Source: Fusobacteria bacterium ZRK30
GTDB lineage: Bacteria; Fusobacteriota; Fusobacteriia; Fusobacteriales; Fusobacteriaceae
Assembly (NCBI GenBank): GCA_024628785.1
Contig: CP102408.1
Location: forward strand, 28,199 to 92,198
DNA length: 64,000 bases
Direction of reading: 5' to 3'
How positions within the stretch are numbered: position 1 is the first letter of the stretch; each line of letters opens with the position of its first letter. The position numbers were made by a program, and so were the translations under genes. Below the pieces are notes generated by a model. It saw only the letters and a program-made list of their open reading frames with translations. It was not told the origin of the DNA and did no database searches. Below, piece by piece: positions 18,946-27,901 of this stretch.

Positions 18946-20097
18946 TTATTTTACGGAAAATATATGATTAGTTGCCATATCTATATTTTCAATTAATTTT
19001 TCTATAGAAGCAACAGTTAAATTCAAATAATCTTTCAAATCTGCTTCTGTCAGATAAGGGATTGGATTCTCTTTACTGTATTCTTCTGTGACAACTAAGT
19101 TTATCACTGCTCCTGTTTTTTTTATCATTCCAGCACCACCAATTTCCCCATGAAGTTCATTGGACATAAAGCTTATTCCACCACAATCCTGGCTGATAAT
19201 ATCGGCTAGATCCGAGATGATCTGAACTTTATCTTTTGAAAATTCACTTATTTTTAATGCTTTTCCTAATTCAATTATTCTATTGGCTACTTTTTCAGTA
19301 TTACTTTTTAAAGCTCCTTTTATTCTCTTTGCAGCTCCATCAAAAAATTTACATTCTATTCCTAAATCTTTAGCAGCTTTAACAACTGCCTCCACAACAA
19401 AAGGGTTATCGTCTGTCGCATCTCCTCTTACGAAATAAGTTGGTTTTTCTAAACCCTTTGAAAATTTAGAATAGATCATAGCTTCGATAATTAAAGTAGG
19501 TAATTTATCCATCCCTAATTTTTTTATAATTAATTTTTTTGAATAATTAGGTGAATTTCCTTCTAAATCTTCATTTGGTCCTATTCCTCCTTCAGTTGCA
19601 TTTACTGTTCCTAATACACTAACCGGAATATTATTGATCTCTAAAACTGTTCCAACTATATTCCCAATATTATTTTCAATATCTTCAACAGTTGAAATAA
19701 ACTTACTAGGATAGTTTTTGGTAAAACTATTTAAAGCGGCATTTGCAATTGCTGTTTGAACAGCTACAGGTGTTTCCATAACTCCCTGACCATAAATTCT
19801 TCCAAATGCTTCCAGGACTATGGTATGGGTATTAATAGCTTCTTTCCCCCTTAAACTATTAATAATTTTTTTTTCCTGCAATGTATATTTTCTTTTAACT
19901 GTTCCATGGCCTTCTCCACCATTTTTTAAAATAGCGGTAATTTTATTTTCCTCAAATTTAAATTTTTCTATAGTAAGATCTATTCCCGTTGCTTTTTTAA
20001 AAAGGGAAAGAACTACTGACAATCCAGGTGAATCATCCTGTACCTGATTGTTCAAACTATGGCAGTGACCGCATCCTACATGCCCTGCTATAGCCAC
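18946..20097 (-). CDS. Conserved-looking protein of unknown family, His/Cys-rich N-terminus
   Basis: The product has 383 residues from the GTG at 20097. I do not recognise the family. The N-terminus AIAGHVGCGHCHS resembles a metal-binding segment, followed by QDDSPGLSVVLSLF and a Gly/His turn (NGGEGHGTV). No signal peptide or membrane helix is evident. The frame stays open upstream without a standard start: a strong site (AAGGGGGAG on the minus strand, plus 20140-20148) stands 6 nt before an in-frame ATA (20133) followed by DIKFSNHKTGR. The true product may start there with a rare codon, because the GTG has a poorly placed site. It lies downstream of the Crp-type regulator but is separated from it by a terminator. 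Confidence 0.7.
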   Translation of the reverse strand: MAIAGHVGCGHCHSLNNQVQDDSPGLSVVLSLFKKATGIDLTIEKFKFEENKITAILKNGGEGHGTVKRKYTLQEKKIINSLRGKEAINTHTIVLEAFGRIYGQGVMETPVAVQTAIANAALNSFTKNYPSKFISTVEDIENNIGNIVGTVLEINNIPVSVLGTVNATEGGIGPNEDLEGNSPNYSKKLIIKKLGMDKLPTLIIEAMIYSKFSKGLEKPTYFVRGDATDDNPFVVEAVVKAAKDLGIECKFFDGAAKRIKGALKSNTEKVANRIIELGKALKISEFSKDKVQIISDLADIISQDCGGISFMSNELHGEIGGAGMIKKTGAVINLVVTEEYSKENPIPYLTEADLKDYLNLTVASIEKLIENIDMATNHIFSVK

Positions 20098-20261
20098 CCT
20101 TCCTGTTTTATGGTTACTAAATTTAATATCTATTTCTATCTCCCCCTTCCAATTTTTTTATGTTAACAGGATAAAATATCCCATGAGATTTTATGAAAAC
20201 TATAATTTTACATTTAAGAGTGTCTATTTTGAACAATATAACACAAAGTATAAAATTAAAA

Positions 20262-20286
20262 AAGGCAGAAATTTTATTTCTGCCTT
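20262..20286 (-). terminator. Rho-independent terminator after the Crp-type regulator
   Basis: AAGGCAGAAA and TTTCTGCCTT form the stem, and the minus-strand copy ends in a T run. It follows the regulator gene at 20354-20998. Confidence 0.75.
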
Positions 20287-20353
20287 CTGCCATATAAATT
20301 TCAAATGATTTTTCTTTCCGTTAAGTTGCTCCGGAGAATTTGCTGTAAAAGTG

Positions 20354-20998
20354 TTAATACTTATAAGAGTCAAAGTATTTTATTAATGCTTTTCTATCTA
20401 TTATCTTTATGCTGTTTTTATATTTTTCTATAATACCTTCATGAATAAATTGATTGGTTATTTTATAAAGGGTAGATTTATTTACATACACTGCTCTGGT
20501 CAGCTGAGTGTAACTGTCAAAATAAAAAGTATTGCTGTCTTTACAAAAATAATTTGATATTATATAAGCATAGTAAGCAGCAGCGCCTCCCTGAGAATAG
20601 ATATAAAAACCTCTAAGTCCCTGAAAAAGTATATTTGTACATTTTGGCATATAGTCCTCCATAAATAAAGACGTACTTAGGATATACTTTTTGAAGATAG
20701 AAGTCGGTATTTCATATCCTGTAACTTCATTACTAGATGCTATAACTTCCCAATCCCAGTCACTTCCATTTGTAAAGCATGCATTAACTCCTACAAACTC
20801 ATCGTCAGAAAACATATAAGGAAAGATCTTTTCCCCATCTTCATCACATCTTATTTTTATTGCATTTCCTTTTTTTATATAAAAAACTTTATCATCTCCC
20901 TGTCCATATAAGAGATTTCCTTTTTTATATCTTTTAAATTTTATTTTATCCTTTACAGATTTTGGCAGCAGTGTAACAGGAAATTCTAAACTATTCAA
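20354..20998 (-). CDS. Crp/Fnr-family transcriptional regulator
   Basis: A 214-residue protein with an N-terminal cyclic-nucleotide-binding-like barrel (about 20-125, KYKKGNLLYGQGDDKVFYIKKG) and a C-terminal winged helix (about 150-210, TQLTRAVYVNKSTLYKITNQF). No Fe-S cysteine set of the Fnr type is visible. The start is TTG at 20998 with a GAGGAGG site. It is divergent from the glycyl-radical operon. Between them sits a CGGTAA-N6-TTACCG palindrome with the arm spacing expected for this family, so it is probably the activator of that operon. The effector is unknown; a substrate or pathway intermediate is plausible. Confidence 0.85.
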   Translation of the reverse strand: MNSLEFPVTLLPKSVKDKIKFKRYKKGNLLYGQGDDKVFYIKKGNAIKIRCDEDGEKIFPYMFSDDEFVGVNACFTNGSDWDWEVIASSNEVTGYEIPTSIFKKYILSTSLFMEDYMPKCTNILFQGLRGFYIYSQGGAAAYYAYIISNYFCKDSNTFYFDSYTQLTRAVYVNKSTLYKITNQFIHEGIIEKYKNSIKIIDRKALIKYFDSYKY

Positions 20999-21110
20999 AT
21001 TAATGCCTCCTCCTCTTAGAAAAATTCTAAATATTTATTTTATATATTTAATTATATAACGCTATTTGAAATAAACTTAATTATATTATAACAGATTTAA
21101 TTTAAATATT

Positions 21111-21154
21111 CGGTAACATTTATTACCGCTTTTAAATAGATATTAGTATATAAT
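21111..21154 (+). promoter_or_regulatory. Crp-type operator and activator-dependent promoter of the glycyl-radical operon
   Basis: A perfect inverted repeat CGGTAA-CATTTA-TTACCG lies at 21111-21128. A TATAAT box follows at 21149-21154 with no good -35 box. If transcription starts near 21161, the palindrome is centred about 41.5 bp upstream, the classic position for class II activation by Crp/Fnr proteins. The leader to the activase start would be about 390 nt; another TATAAT at 21395-21400 could provide a shorter transcript. Confidence 0.55.
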
Positions 21155-21549
21155 ATATATTTATGTTAAAAATTACACATTAATATCTTAAAATTTTTAT
21201 TTCCAAGAGATATTAGATGAATTTAGTGCTTTTACGGGGAATTTTAACATCTAAAAAAGTATTTTTTCCCTTTATTTTAATAAAAAAGGCCAAAAAGTAT
21301 GATTAGGAGAAAAAAAAATATATATAAACCAGAATAAAGAGTGAAATTTGAATTTAAAGTGTCCTAAAGAGACGCTTTTATGTTAATTTTAGGATATAAT
21401 TTTAGCAAGATAAAAAAATAACAAAATATAAAGATTAAGTTCTTTTAAAAATAAGTAACAATGTTGAAAATATCTAAAAGCTAGTTAGATTGTTTTCAAT
21501 AATGTGAATTAATTATTTTTTAAAATTGATGTTTAGAGGAGGTGATCAA

Positions 21550-22500
21550 ATGTTACAGAAAGGAATTATTTTCAATATTCAGCGTTTTACAATACACGAC
21601 GGACCTGGAATCCGTACAGAGTTATTTTTAAAAGGATGCCCCCTTCGATGTGATTGGTGTGGTAATCCTGAGAGTTTTAAGGTTTCTATAGAACCAGGTG
21701 TATACAAAAATAAATGCATTTCCCATGAAAAATGTGGTTCGTGTGAAGATGTCTGTCCTGATAAAAGTATGCTGACTTTTACAGATGGTAAACTGACTTC
21801 TATAGATTCTAGTAAATCTACAGATTGGCTTGCTTGTTATGATGCCTGCCCTTCAGATGCAATCAAGCAATGGGGTAAATCTATGTCTGTAGAAGAGTGT
21901 ATGAAAGAAATTCGTAAGGACAAAGGTTATTATGAGCGTTCTGGTGGTGGTGTTACAGTTTCCGGAGGGGAACCACTTCTTCAAAGTGATTTTGTAGCAG
22001 AACTTTTTAAGGTCTGCAAAGATGAAGAAATTCATACCTGCCTTGAATCCAGCTTCTATGGTGACTGGAAGGAGATCGAAAAGATATTATCATATACGGA
22101 TCTAATAATTTCAGATATAAAACATATGGATACAAATATTCATAAAAAATATACTGGAGTATACAATGACAGGATCTTAGAAAATCTGAAGAGATTTGCA
22201 AGGGAAGATCGGGAGCTTATTCTAAGAATTCCTGTTATTCCAAATGTAAATGATGATATGGAAAATATCAAAGCCACAGCAGATTTTATATTAAATGAAC
22301 TTGGTGGCCGTGTAAGAACACTACAGCTCTTGAGTTTTATGCGTCTCGGTGAAGAAAAATATAACTCACTAGGAATGACCTATAAGATGAAAGGTGTTCA
22401 AATTAATAGAGAATCATTTCAAAAACACATCCATGAGATTGCACAGTATTTTAATAGTAGAGGGATTCATTGTCTAGTAGGGACTAAGGAAAAAGAATAA
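21550..22500 (+). CDS. Glycyl-radical enzyme activating enzyme (radical SAM)
   Basis: A 316-residue cytoplasmic radical-SAM activase that creates the glycyl radical on the enzyme encoded next to it. It carries the [4Fe-4S]/SAM motif CPLRCDWC (C-x3-C-x2-C) after FTIHDGPGIRTELFLKG, then a ferredoxin-like insert with cysteine sets (CGSCEDVCP, CYDACP), as in activases of eliminating glycyl-radical enzymes. GGVTVSGGEPL is the SAM-contacting GGE motif. The start at ATG 21550 is supported by AGAGGAGGTGAT 5 bp upstream; a longer in-frame reading begins at 21526 without a site. It is the first gene of the operon. Confidence 0.93.
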   Translation: MLQKGIIFNIQRFTIHDGPGIRTELFLKGCPLRCDWCGNPESFKVSIEPGVYKNKCISHEKCGSCEDVCPDKSMLTFTDGKLTSIDSSKSTDWLACYDACPSDAIKQWGKSMSVEECMKEIRKDKGYYERSGGGVTVSGGEPLLQSDFVAELFKVCKDEEIHTCLESSFYGDWKEIEKILSYTDLIISDIKHMDTNIHKKYTGVYNDRILENLKRFAREDRELILRIPVIPNVNDDMENIKATADFILNELGGRVRTLQLLSFMRLGEEKYNSLGMTYKMKGVQINRESFQKHIHEIAQYFNSRGIHCLVGTKEKE

Positions 22501-22530
22501 ATAAAACAACATATATTAGGGGGGATTTTA

Positions 22531-25008
22531 ATGAAAATGAATAAAACAAATCCATGTGGAACAGAAGCTTTTGATAAAGTATATAGTATAGGCTACCAAG
22601 TTAATCATGAAGACTGGTCTCCATATCCACGTGTAAATAATCTTAGACAGACATTTTTAGATAGACCATATGATATAGATGTAGAAAGATTTAGATTGGT
22701 AACAGAAGCTTATCAAAATAATGAATCAGCTCCACGTAAACTTCAATGTGCCTATGCTTTTGAAAATATATTACTTAATACAACACTTAGTATCTATGAT
22801 GAAGATCTAATTTTAGGTGAGATAGCAGCACCAGCAAAAGCATCACCAATATATCCTGAATTCTCTGTAAAATGGATCACCGACGAGATATTAAATTCTC
22901 CATTTGAGGAACGTTCAAACGATCAATTTTATATAAGAAATGAGAAAGAAAAACAAGAAATTTTAGAACTTTGTAAATATTGGGAAGGGAAGTGTGCTGA
23001 CGATCTTATAAATATAAGACTAGATGAGGAACAAAAGAAAGGTTCCCATGTAGGAGAAAAAGTATTTCAAACAAATAACTATCATTTTGCAGGGATAGGT
23101 CACTTTGCAATGGATTATAAGAAACTAATGACATTAGGATATAGTGGAGTAATCGAGGAAGCTAAGACTCATTTTTCAAAACTAAGTAAGGCTGATCCAG
23201 AGTATGGAGAGAAAAGAGATTTTTATAAGGCAACGATTATCATGTTAGAAGCTTCTAAAAAATATATCACTCGTTATGCAAAACTAGCAGAGGATATGGC
23301 AGCAGTGGAAACTGATGAAAAGAGAAAACAAGAACTAGAAGATATGGCAGCTAACTGTCATGTAATATCAGGAGATGCTCCTAAGACTTTTTGGCAGGCA
23401 TTACAGCTATTTAACTTTGCAACTACACTTATCCAAATAGAAGGAAATGGTCACTCGATCTCTTATGGACGTATGGACCAGTGGTTAAATCCTTTCTATG
23501 AAGCTGATATGAAAAATAATGAAATTACTAAAGAGTTTGTTTTGGAACTTATAGAAGTATTATATGTAAAGATGAATAATCCTACAAAATTAAAGGATAA
23601 AGGTACAGTAAAAGTACGTAATGGACGTGGGTTCGGAGGAGAGAGTCTTACTATTGGTGGAATAGATAAAGACGGTAAGGATGCAACTAATGATCTAACT
23701 ATGTTGATGTTAGAAGGATCAGCTCATACAAGAATGATGAACCCTTGGGTTTGTGTACGTATGCACGAAAATACACCTTATGAACTAAAGGTTAAAACAA
23801 CTGAATGTACAAGAGCAGGTTATGGACATCCAAAGATCTTTAATGATGGTCCAGCAATCAAAGCTATGTTAAGTAAGGGAGTAACATTAGAAGAAGCAAG
23901 AGATTATTGTGTTGTAGGTTGTGTAGAGCCATCACTTCCAGGAAAAGAATTTGGTTGGTTAGATGCAGGTTATGTAAATACAGCTAAGATGATGGAAATG
24001 GTAATTAATGGAGGACGTACATTAAATGAGATAGAACTTGGTCCAAATACGGGAAGTTTAGAAACTTATAAAAGTTTTGATGAAGTTCTTGAAAGTGTTG
24101 ATAAGCAATTTGCTTACTGGTGTGACCAACTATGCAGCTGTTTAAACATAATGGAAGATGTACATAGAATAGTGAAACCTACTCCATATGTTTCTGCTTT
24201 CTTTGAAGGTTGTCTTGAAAGTGGAAAAGATATGACCGAGGGAGGAGTTAAATATAATGGTACTGCTCCACAAGGTAGTGGTATTGCTACTTGTGCAGAT
24301 TCACTATCTACTATTAAAAAATTAATGTTTGATGATAAACGTTACACCGGTGCTGAGTTACTTAAAGCTGTAAAAGATAATTGGGAAGGTCATGAAAAGA
24401 TATATGCCCTTGTAAATAGTTCAAAAGTTCCCCACTTTGGGAATGATGATGATGCAGCAGATGATCTATTTAAATTTATGTTTGAATGTTACTGCAGACA
24501 TATAAAAGGGAGAAAAAACCTTAGAGGTGGAGATTTTAGTCCAGGGGTATATACAGTAAATGCCAATGTAGGGATGGGATTATATACCAATGCCTCACTA
24601 GATGGTCGTAGGAACAATGAACCAATCTCTGATAATATGGGACCTGTCCATACTGATGGAGGATCTCATGATATTTGTGGACCGACTGCTCTGGTAAACT
24701 CTGTAGCAAAGGTAGATCATAGTCTTGCAAGTAATGGAACTTTATTAAATCTAAGATTTCCAGAAGAAGCTGTATCAGGAGTAGAGGGAAGAGACATCTT
24801 GATCAGTTTCATCGATGAGTATATCGCAAAGCAAGGGATGCATGTTCAGTTTAACATCATGAGTTCTGAAACTATGAAAGCAGCACAAAAAAATCCAGAA
24901 AATTATAAAGATATGCTAGTACGTGTAGCTGGATATAGCGCTTACTTTGTAGAGCTTGGGAAACCACTACAAAAAGATCTAATTCAACGTACAGAGCTTA
25001 ATTTTTAA
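22531..25008 (+). CDS. Glycyl radical enzyme, diol-dehydratase type (candidate sulfonate-diol dehydratase)
   Basis: This 825-residue enzyme has the glycyl-radical motif RVAGY with Gly801 near the C-terminus and the thiyl-radical motif GCVEP with Cys464 and catalytic Glu466. Residues matching the glycerol dehydratase pocket are present: His191 (GIGH), His308-Ser309 (NGHS) and Asp478 (GWLD, 14 residues after the Cys, as Asp447 follows Cys433 in Clostridium butyricum DhaB1). This favours removal of water from a vicinal diol rather than C-S cleavage. Neighbours are a sulfite/sulfonate-exporter-like protein and an Fe-alcohol dehydrogenase, the set expected for dihydroxypropanesulfonate dehydratase (HpfG type). 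Glycerol or propanediol dehydratase remains possible. Confidence 0.85.
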   Translation: MKMNKTNPCGTEAFDKVYSIGYQVNHEDWSPYPRVNNLRQTFLDRPYDIDVERFRLVTEAYQNNESAPRKLQCAYAFENILLNTTLSIYDEDLILGEIAAPAKASPIYPEFSVKWITDEILNSPFEERSNDQFYIRNEKEKQEILELCKYWEGKCADDLINIRLDEEQKKGSHVGEKVFQTNNYHFAGIGHFAMDYKKLMTLGYSGVIEEAKTHFSKLSKADPEYGEKRDFYKATIIMLEASKKYITRYAKLAEDMAAVETDEKRKQELEDMAANCHVISGDAPKTFWQALQLFNFATTLIQIEGNGHSISYGRMDQWLNPFYEADMKNNEITKEFVLELIEVLYVKMNNPTKLKDKGTVKVRNGRGFGGESLTIGGIDKDGKDATNDLTMLMLEGSAHTRMMNPWVCVRMHENTPYELKVKTTECTRAGYGHPKIFNDGPAIKAMLSKGVTLEEARDYCVVGCVEPSLPGKEFGWLDAGYVNTAKMMEMVINGGRTLNEIELGPNTGSLETYKSFDEVLESVDKQFAYWCDQLCSCLNIMEDVHRIVKPTPYVSAFFEGCLESGKDMTEGGVKYNGTAPQGSGIATCADSLSTIKKLMFDDKRYTGAELLKAVKDNWEGHEKIYALVNSSKVPHFGNDDDAADDLFKFMFECYCRHIKGRKNLRGGDFSPGVYTVNANVGMGLYTNASLDGRRNNEPISDNMGPVHTDGGSHDICGPTALVNSVAKVDHSLASNGTLLNLRFPEEAVSGVEGRDILISFIDEYIAKQGMHVQFNIMSSETMKAAQKNPENYKDMLVRVAGYSAYFVELGKPLQKDLIQRTELNF

Positions 25009-25049
25009 TTGAAACATAAAAAGATTATTACAAAATATAAACTATTGAT

Positions 25050-25103
25050 CCCTATGTTTTTTCATAGGGGAGGAGTCAAATAGATCTTTGTATCTATTTG
25101 ACT
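25050..25103 (+). promoter_or_regulatory. Two intercistronic hairpins between the radical enzyme and exporter genes
   Basis: CCCTATG (25050-25056) pairs with CATAGGG (25063-25069). Next, AGTCAAATAGAT (25074-25085) pairs perfectly with ATCTATTTGACT (25092-25103). Neither is followed by a T run, so they more likely stabilise or process the operon mRNA than end it. This would make the radical enzyme transcript more abundant than the exporter transcript. Confidence 0.6.
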
Positions 25104-25138
25104 GATAATATTATTTAATTATTTAAAGGGAGAAAAAT

Positions 25139-26026
25139 ATGAATTTTGATTTTATACTTGTTGGTTTAATGCAAATTGTTGGATTCTTTGTTCAAGGTAC
25201 TACAGGGTTTGGATGTACTGTTATTGCTGCACCAGTTACAAATGGAATATTAGGAACGGCTATTGGAGTACCGTATGGTACGATCATCACATTACCTTTC
25301 CTATATTACCTAGGGATTAAAGGAAGAAAAGATGTTTCTTGGAAGGATTTAGCTAAGATTGTAGCTCTCTGTGCACCAGGAATCTTAATTGGAAACAAAT
25401 TATTTACTAGTATTAGTCCTCAAACGGCAAAGATCGGTATTGGTGGAATGATCATTGTTATTGCAACTATGAATATTCATAAACACATCATAAAGCCCCT
25501 GGTTATTAAACAAAAAGAAGAGGACGAAGCAGAAGATACAACAGTAAAAAAAATATTTCGTTACGGATGTCTTATATTAGGTGGAGTTGTCCATGGAGCA
25601 TTTACTATCGGAGGTCCATTAATTACTGTTTATACATTAGAAGCAGTAAAGGATAAGAAAAAATTCCGTAATACAATGACATGGTTATGGTGCATCCTTA
25701 ATATATGGAATGCATTCGCTCAATATAACAATGTACCGGTAGCAAATAGAGCATATCTAACAAGTGCACTACTTATAGGATTACCTATGGCTGGAATCGG
25801 GTTCTTCTTTGGTATGAGATTTTTAGAAAAGATCAACAGAGTACAATTTTTACGTATTGTATACGCTGTCTTAATGTTAATTGGAGTAAATATGTTTAAG
25901 AGTAATGTTCCATGGACTCCTGAATTGATTAAGATGTCATCTATTGCTCTTACAATAGTTGGTCTAGGATATATCTATACCGTTGTAAAGAATAAAAAGG
26001 CTAATGAGCAACTACATGGTGCTTAA
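25139..26026 (+). CDS. TSUP-family membrane exporter (TauE/SafE type)
   Basis: A 295-residue integral membrane protein with about eight helices in two repeats, opening with VQGTTGFGCTVIAAP and a second repeat GGVVHGAFTIGGPLITVY, the paired Gly-rich signature of the TSUP (TauE/SafE) family. Characterised members export sulfite, sulfoacetate or related anions. Set between a glycyl-radical dehydratase and an alcohol dehydrogenase, it could remove a sulfonated end product such as 3-hydroxypropanesulfonate, or sulfite. The ribosome site is AAAGGGAG. It is the strongest hint that this operon handles an organosulfonate. The direction of transport is inferred from the family. Confidence 0.87.
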   Translation: MNFDFILVGLMQIVGFFVQGTTGFGCTVIAAPVTNGILGTAIGVPYGTIITLPFLYYLGIKGRKDVSWKDLAKIVALCAPGILIGNKLFTSISPQTAKIGIGGMIIVIATMNIHKHIIKPLVIKQKEEDEAEDTTVKKIFRYGCLILGGVVHGAFTIGGPLITVYTLEAVKDKKKFRNTMTWLWCILNIWNAFAQYNNVPVANRAYLTSALLIGLPMAGIGFFFGMRFLEKINRVQFLRIVYAVLMLIGVNMFKSNVPWTPELIKMSSIALTIVGLGYIYTVVKNKKANEQLHGA

Positions 26027-26060
26027 TTATAAAATAATTTAGTTTTAGAGTTTAAAGGTA

Positions 26061-26079
26061 AACTCCCTTTATGGGAGTT
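26061..26079 (+). promoter_or_regulatory. Intercistronic hairpin before the alcohol dehydrogenase gene
   Basis: AACTCCC (26061-26067) pairs with GGGAGTT (26073-26079) around TTTAT. It has no T run and lies just before the AGGAGG site of the next gene, like the two hairpins further upstream in the operon. Confidence 0.5.
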
Positions 26080-26102
26080 AAGCCATTTTTAGGAGGAAAA
26101 TA

Positions 26103-27251
26103 ATGAAAGATTTTAGATTTAAAATACCACAAAATATCGAGTTTGGAATAGGAAGCTTAAAGAGACTTCCAGAAATAATGAAAGAAAACAATTCAGAGCA
26201 TGTATTTTTAATCTCTGACCGTGGATTAGAAAGTATAGGTGTAGTAAAGAAAGTAAAGGACATCATTGAAGCTAGTGGAATCAAATGCACAGCTTATCTA
26301 GATGTAGTACCTAATCCAACAATAGATGTTGTAAACGAAGCAACTGCATCTTATAAAGAGTGTGGCGCAACAAGTATTGTAGCTCTTGGTGGAGGAAGTC
26401 CATTAGATGTTGCAAAAGCCGTAGGAGTACTTGCTTCTTATGGTGGAGATATCAGAGATTATGAGGGAATGAATAAGGTTCCAGGACCAATAGTTCCAAT
26501 GATCGCAATCCCTACAACAGCAGGAACTGGAAGTGAAGCAACTGCATCATGTGTAATTACAGATGAAGAGAAAAACTATAAGTTTTCAATGATTAGTTAT
26601 GAAACTCTTCCTAAATATGCAATCTTAGACCCAGAACTAATTATGACTGCACCTGCATCAATTGCAGCTTCAACTGGTGTAGACGCACTGATCCATGCAA
26701 TAGAAGCATATCTTTCAAGAAACGCTTCACCATTTACAGATGCAATGGCTGAAAAAGCAATGGAATTAATCGGTAAAAATATTCGTAGGTTTGTAGCAAA
26801 TAGAAAAGATGAAAAAGCTGCATGTGCAATGATGACAGGAAGTAATTTTGCTGGAATCTCATTTGCATGGGCAAAACTTGGGAATGTACATGCTATGAGT
26901 CATCCAGTAAGTGCGTTTTACCACGTGCCGCATGGTGTTGCAAATTCGGTCCTTCTTCCAACAGTTATGGAGTATAATGCTCTGGCTGATAATGGACGTT
27001 ATGAAGTAATTTATAACTATGTACGTAAAGGTAATGAAGTTGTAAAAAACTTTAAACCAGAGATGTTAGTAGAAGAACTTAGAAAATTAAATGCTGACTT
27101 TGGAATTCCAAAATCACTTTCAGAAGTAGGAGTTAAAGAAGAGATGATCGAAGAGATGGCAAAGGATGCTATGAAGAGTGGAAATGTCTTAGCTAATCCA
27201 AGACAGACAACTCTAAAAGATATGATCGAACTTTATAGAAAAGCATTATAA
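26103..27251 (+). CDS. Iron-containing (group III) alcohol dehydrogenase
   Basis: A 382-residue cytoplasmic NAD(P)-dependent dehydrogenase. Family signs are the nucleotide-binding GGGSPLDVAK and TTAGTGSEAT motifs and the metal ligands Asp and His in GVDALIHAIE plus two His in GNVHAMSHP and PHGVANSV. Enzymes of this family reduce aldehydes formed by glycyl-radical dehydratases: 1,3-propanediol dehydrogenase after glycerol dehydratase, and 3-sulfopropionaldehyde reductase (HpfD) after the sulfonate-diol dehydratase. Here it would use the aldehyde product as an electron sink for NADH. The site AGGAGG lies 7 bp upstream. It is the last gene before a strong terminator. Confidence 0.9.
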   Translation: MKDFRFKIPQNIEFGIGSLKRLPEIMKENNSEHVFLISDRGLESIGVVKKVKDIIEASGIKCTAYLDVVPNPTIDVVNEATASYKECGATSIVALGGGSPLDVAKAVGVLASYGGDIRDYEGMNKVPGPIVPMIAIPTTAGTGSEATASCVITDEEKNYKFSMISYETLPKYAILDPELIMTAPASIAASTGVDALIHAIEAYLSRNASPFTDAMAEKAMELIGKNIRRFVANRKDEKAACAMMTGSNFAGISFAWAKLGNVHAMSHPVSAFYHVPHGVANSVLLPTVMEYNALADNGRYEVIYNYVRKGNEVVKNFKPEMLVEELRKLNADFGIPKSLSEVGVKEEMIEEMAKDAMKSGNVLANPRQTTLKDMIELYRKAL

Positions 27252-27274
27252 AATAAAAACCTTATAAAATACAT

Positions 27275-27317
27275 CCCAGGTGTTTAGAAAATTTTCTAAA
27301 CGTTTGGGAGTTTTTTT
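27275..27317 (+). terminator. Rho-independent terminator of the glycyl-radical operon
   Basis: TCCCA (27275-27279) with TGGGA (27305-27309) encloses GTTTAGAAAA with TTTTCTAAAC, followed by a T run at 27311-27317. Confidence 0.85.
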
Positions 27318-27372
27318 AATAGATATTATAAAAAGATAAAAATTAATAATTTAAACAAGAGGAGAAGCCAAT

Positions 27373-27792
27373 ATGTTTAAAGACACAAAGATAATAACTT
27401 TAGCAGCAGCAAAATTAATGGGAGAGAAAGCTCTTGAAAAGTGTGAAGAAATAGGTAAGTCCTTTGTTTTTTCAGTAGTAGATGCAGGAGGTCATATTCT
27501 TTATATTCAAAGAATGGAGGATGCCTTTATAACTAGTATCAGTATCGCTATAGATAAAGCATTTACAGCAGCAACAATGAAAAGAGCAACTGATAAACTT
27601 ACAGAAAAAATAAAGCCAGAATCTGATCTATTTGGATTAAATCATACGAATAATGGAAGAATTATTCCGTTTGGTGGAGGTTTGCCTATAGTTGTAGATG
27701 GAAAGGTAATAGGTGGAATTGGAGTCAGTGGGGGAAGTGTAGAAGAAGACATTGCTGTAGCTACAGCAGGATTAGAAGCTTTAGAACTTTAA
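27373..27792 (+). CDS. GlcG/HbpS-family small protein
   Basis: A 139-residue protein of the GlcG/HbpS (PduO C-terminal-like) family, seen in FSVVDAGGHILYIQRMEDAF, SIAIDKAFTAATMKR and the Gly-rich end GGLPIVVDGKVIGGIGVSG. Members bind heme or cobalamin-type ligands or have unknown roles, and are often encoded beside diol or glycerol dehydratase genes, as here. It is cytoplasmic with no signal peptide. It follows a terminator by about 55 bp, so it belongs to a second transcription unit with the permease downstream. Its exact job in this pathway cannot be stated. Confidence 0.8.
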   Translation: MFKDTKIITLAAAKLMGEKALEKCEEIGKSFVFSVVDAGGHILYIQRMEDAFITSISIAIDKAFTAATMKRATDKLTEKIKPESDLFGLNHTNNGRIIPFGGGLPIVVDGKVIGGIGVSGGSVEEDIAVATAGLEALEL

Positions 27793-27901
27793 TTTTTTAT
27801 AATTAATAGAGAAAAAAATAACAAGATACAATAGATTATTGTAAAAGCATTGAAAATATTTCAATATTTTTGTAACAGTCTAGTTTAAGGAGGAGGAAAT
27901 T

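Noticed and set aside
22531..25008. Assignment of the glycyl radical enzyme as pyruvate formate-lyase or choline TMA-lyase
   Set aside because: Pyruvate formate-lyase uses two adjacent active-site Cys residues, whereas this enzyme has a single GCVEP Cys; the neighbours (no ethanolamine-type shell or aldehyde dehydrogenase genes) do not fit choline degradation.
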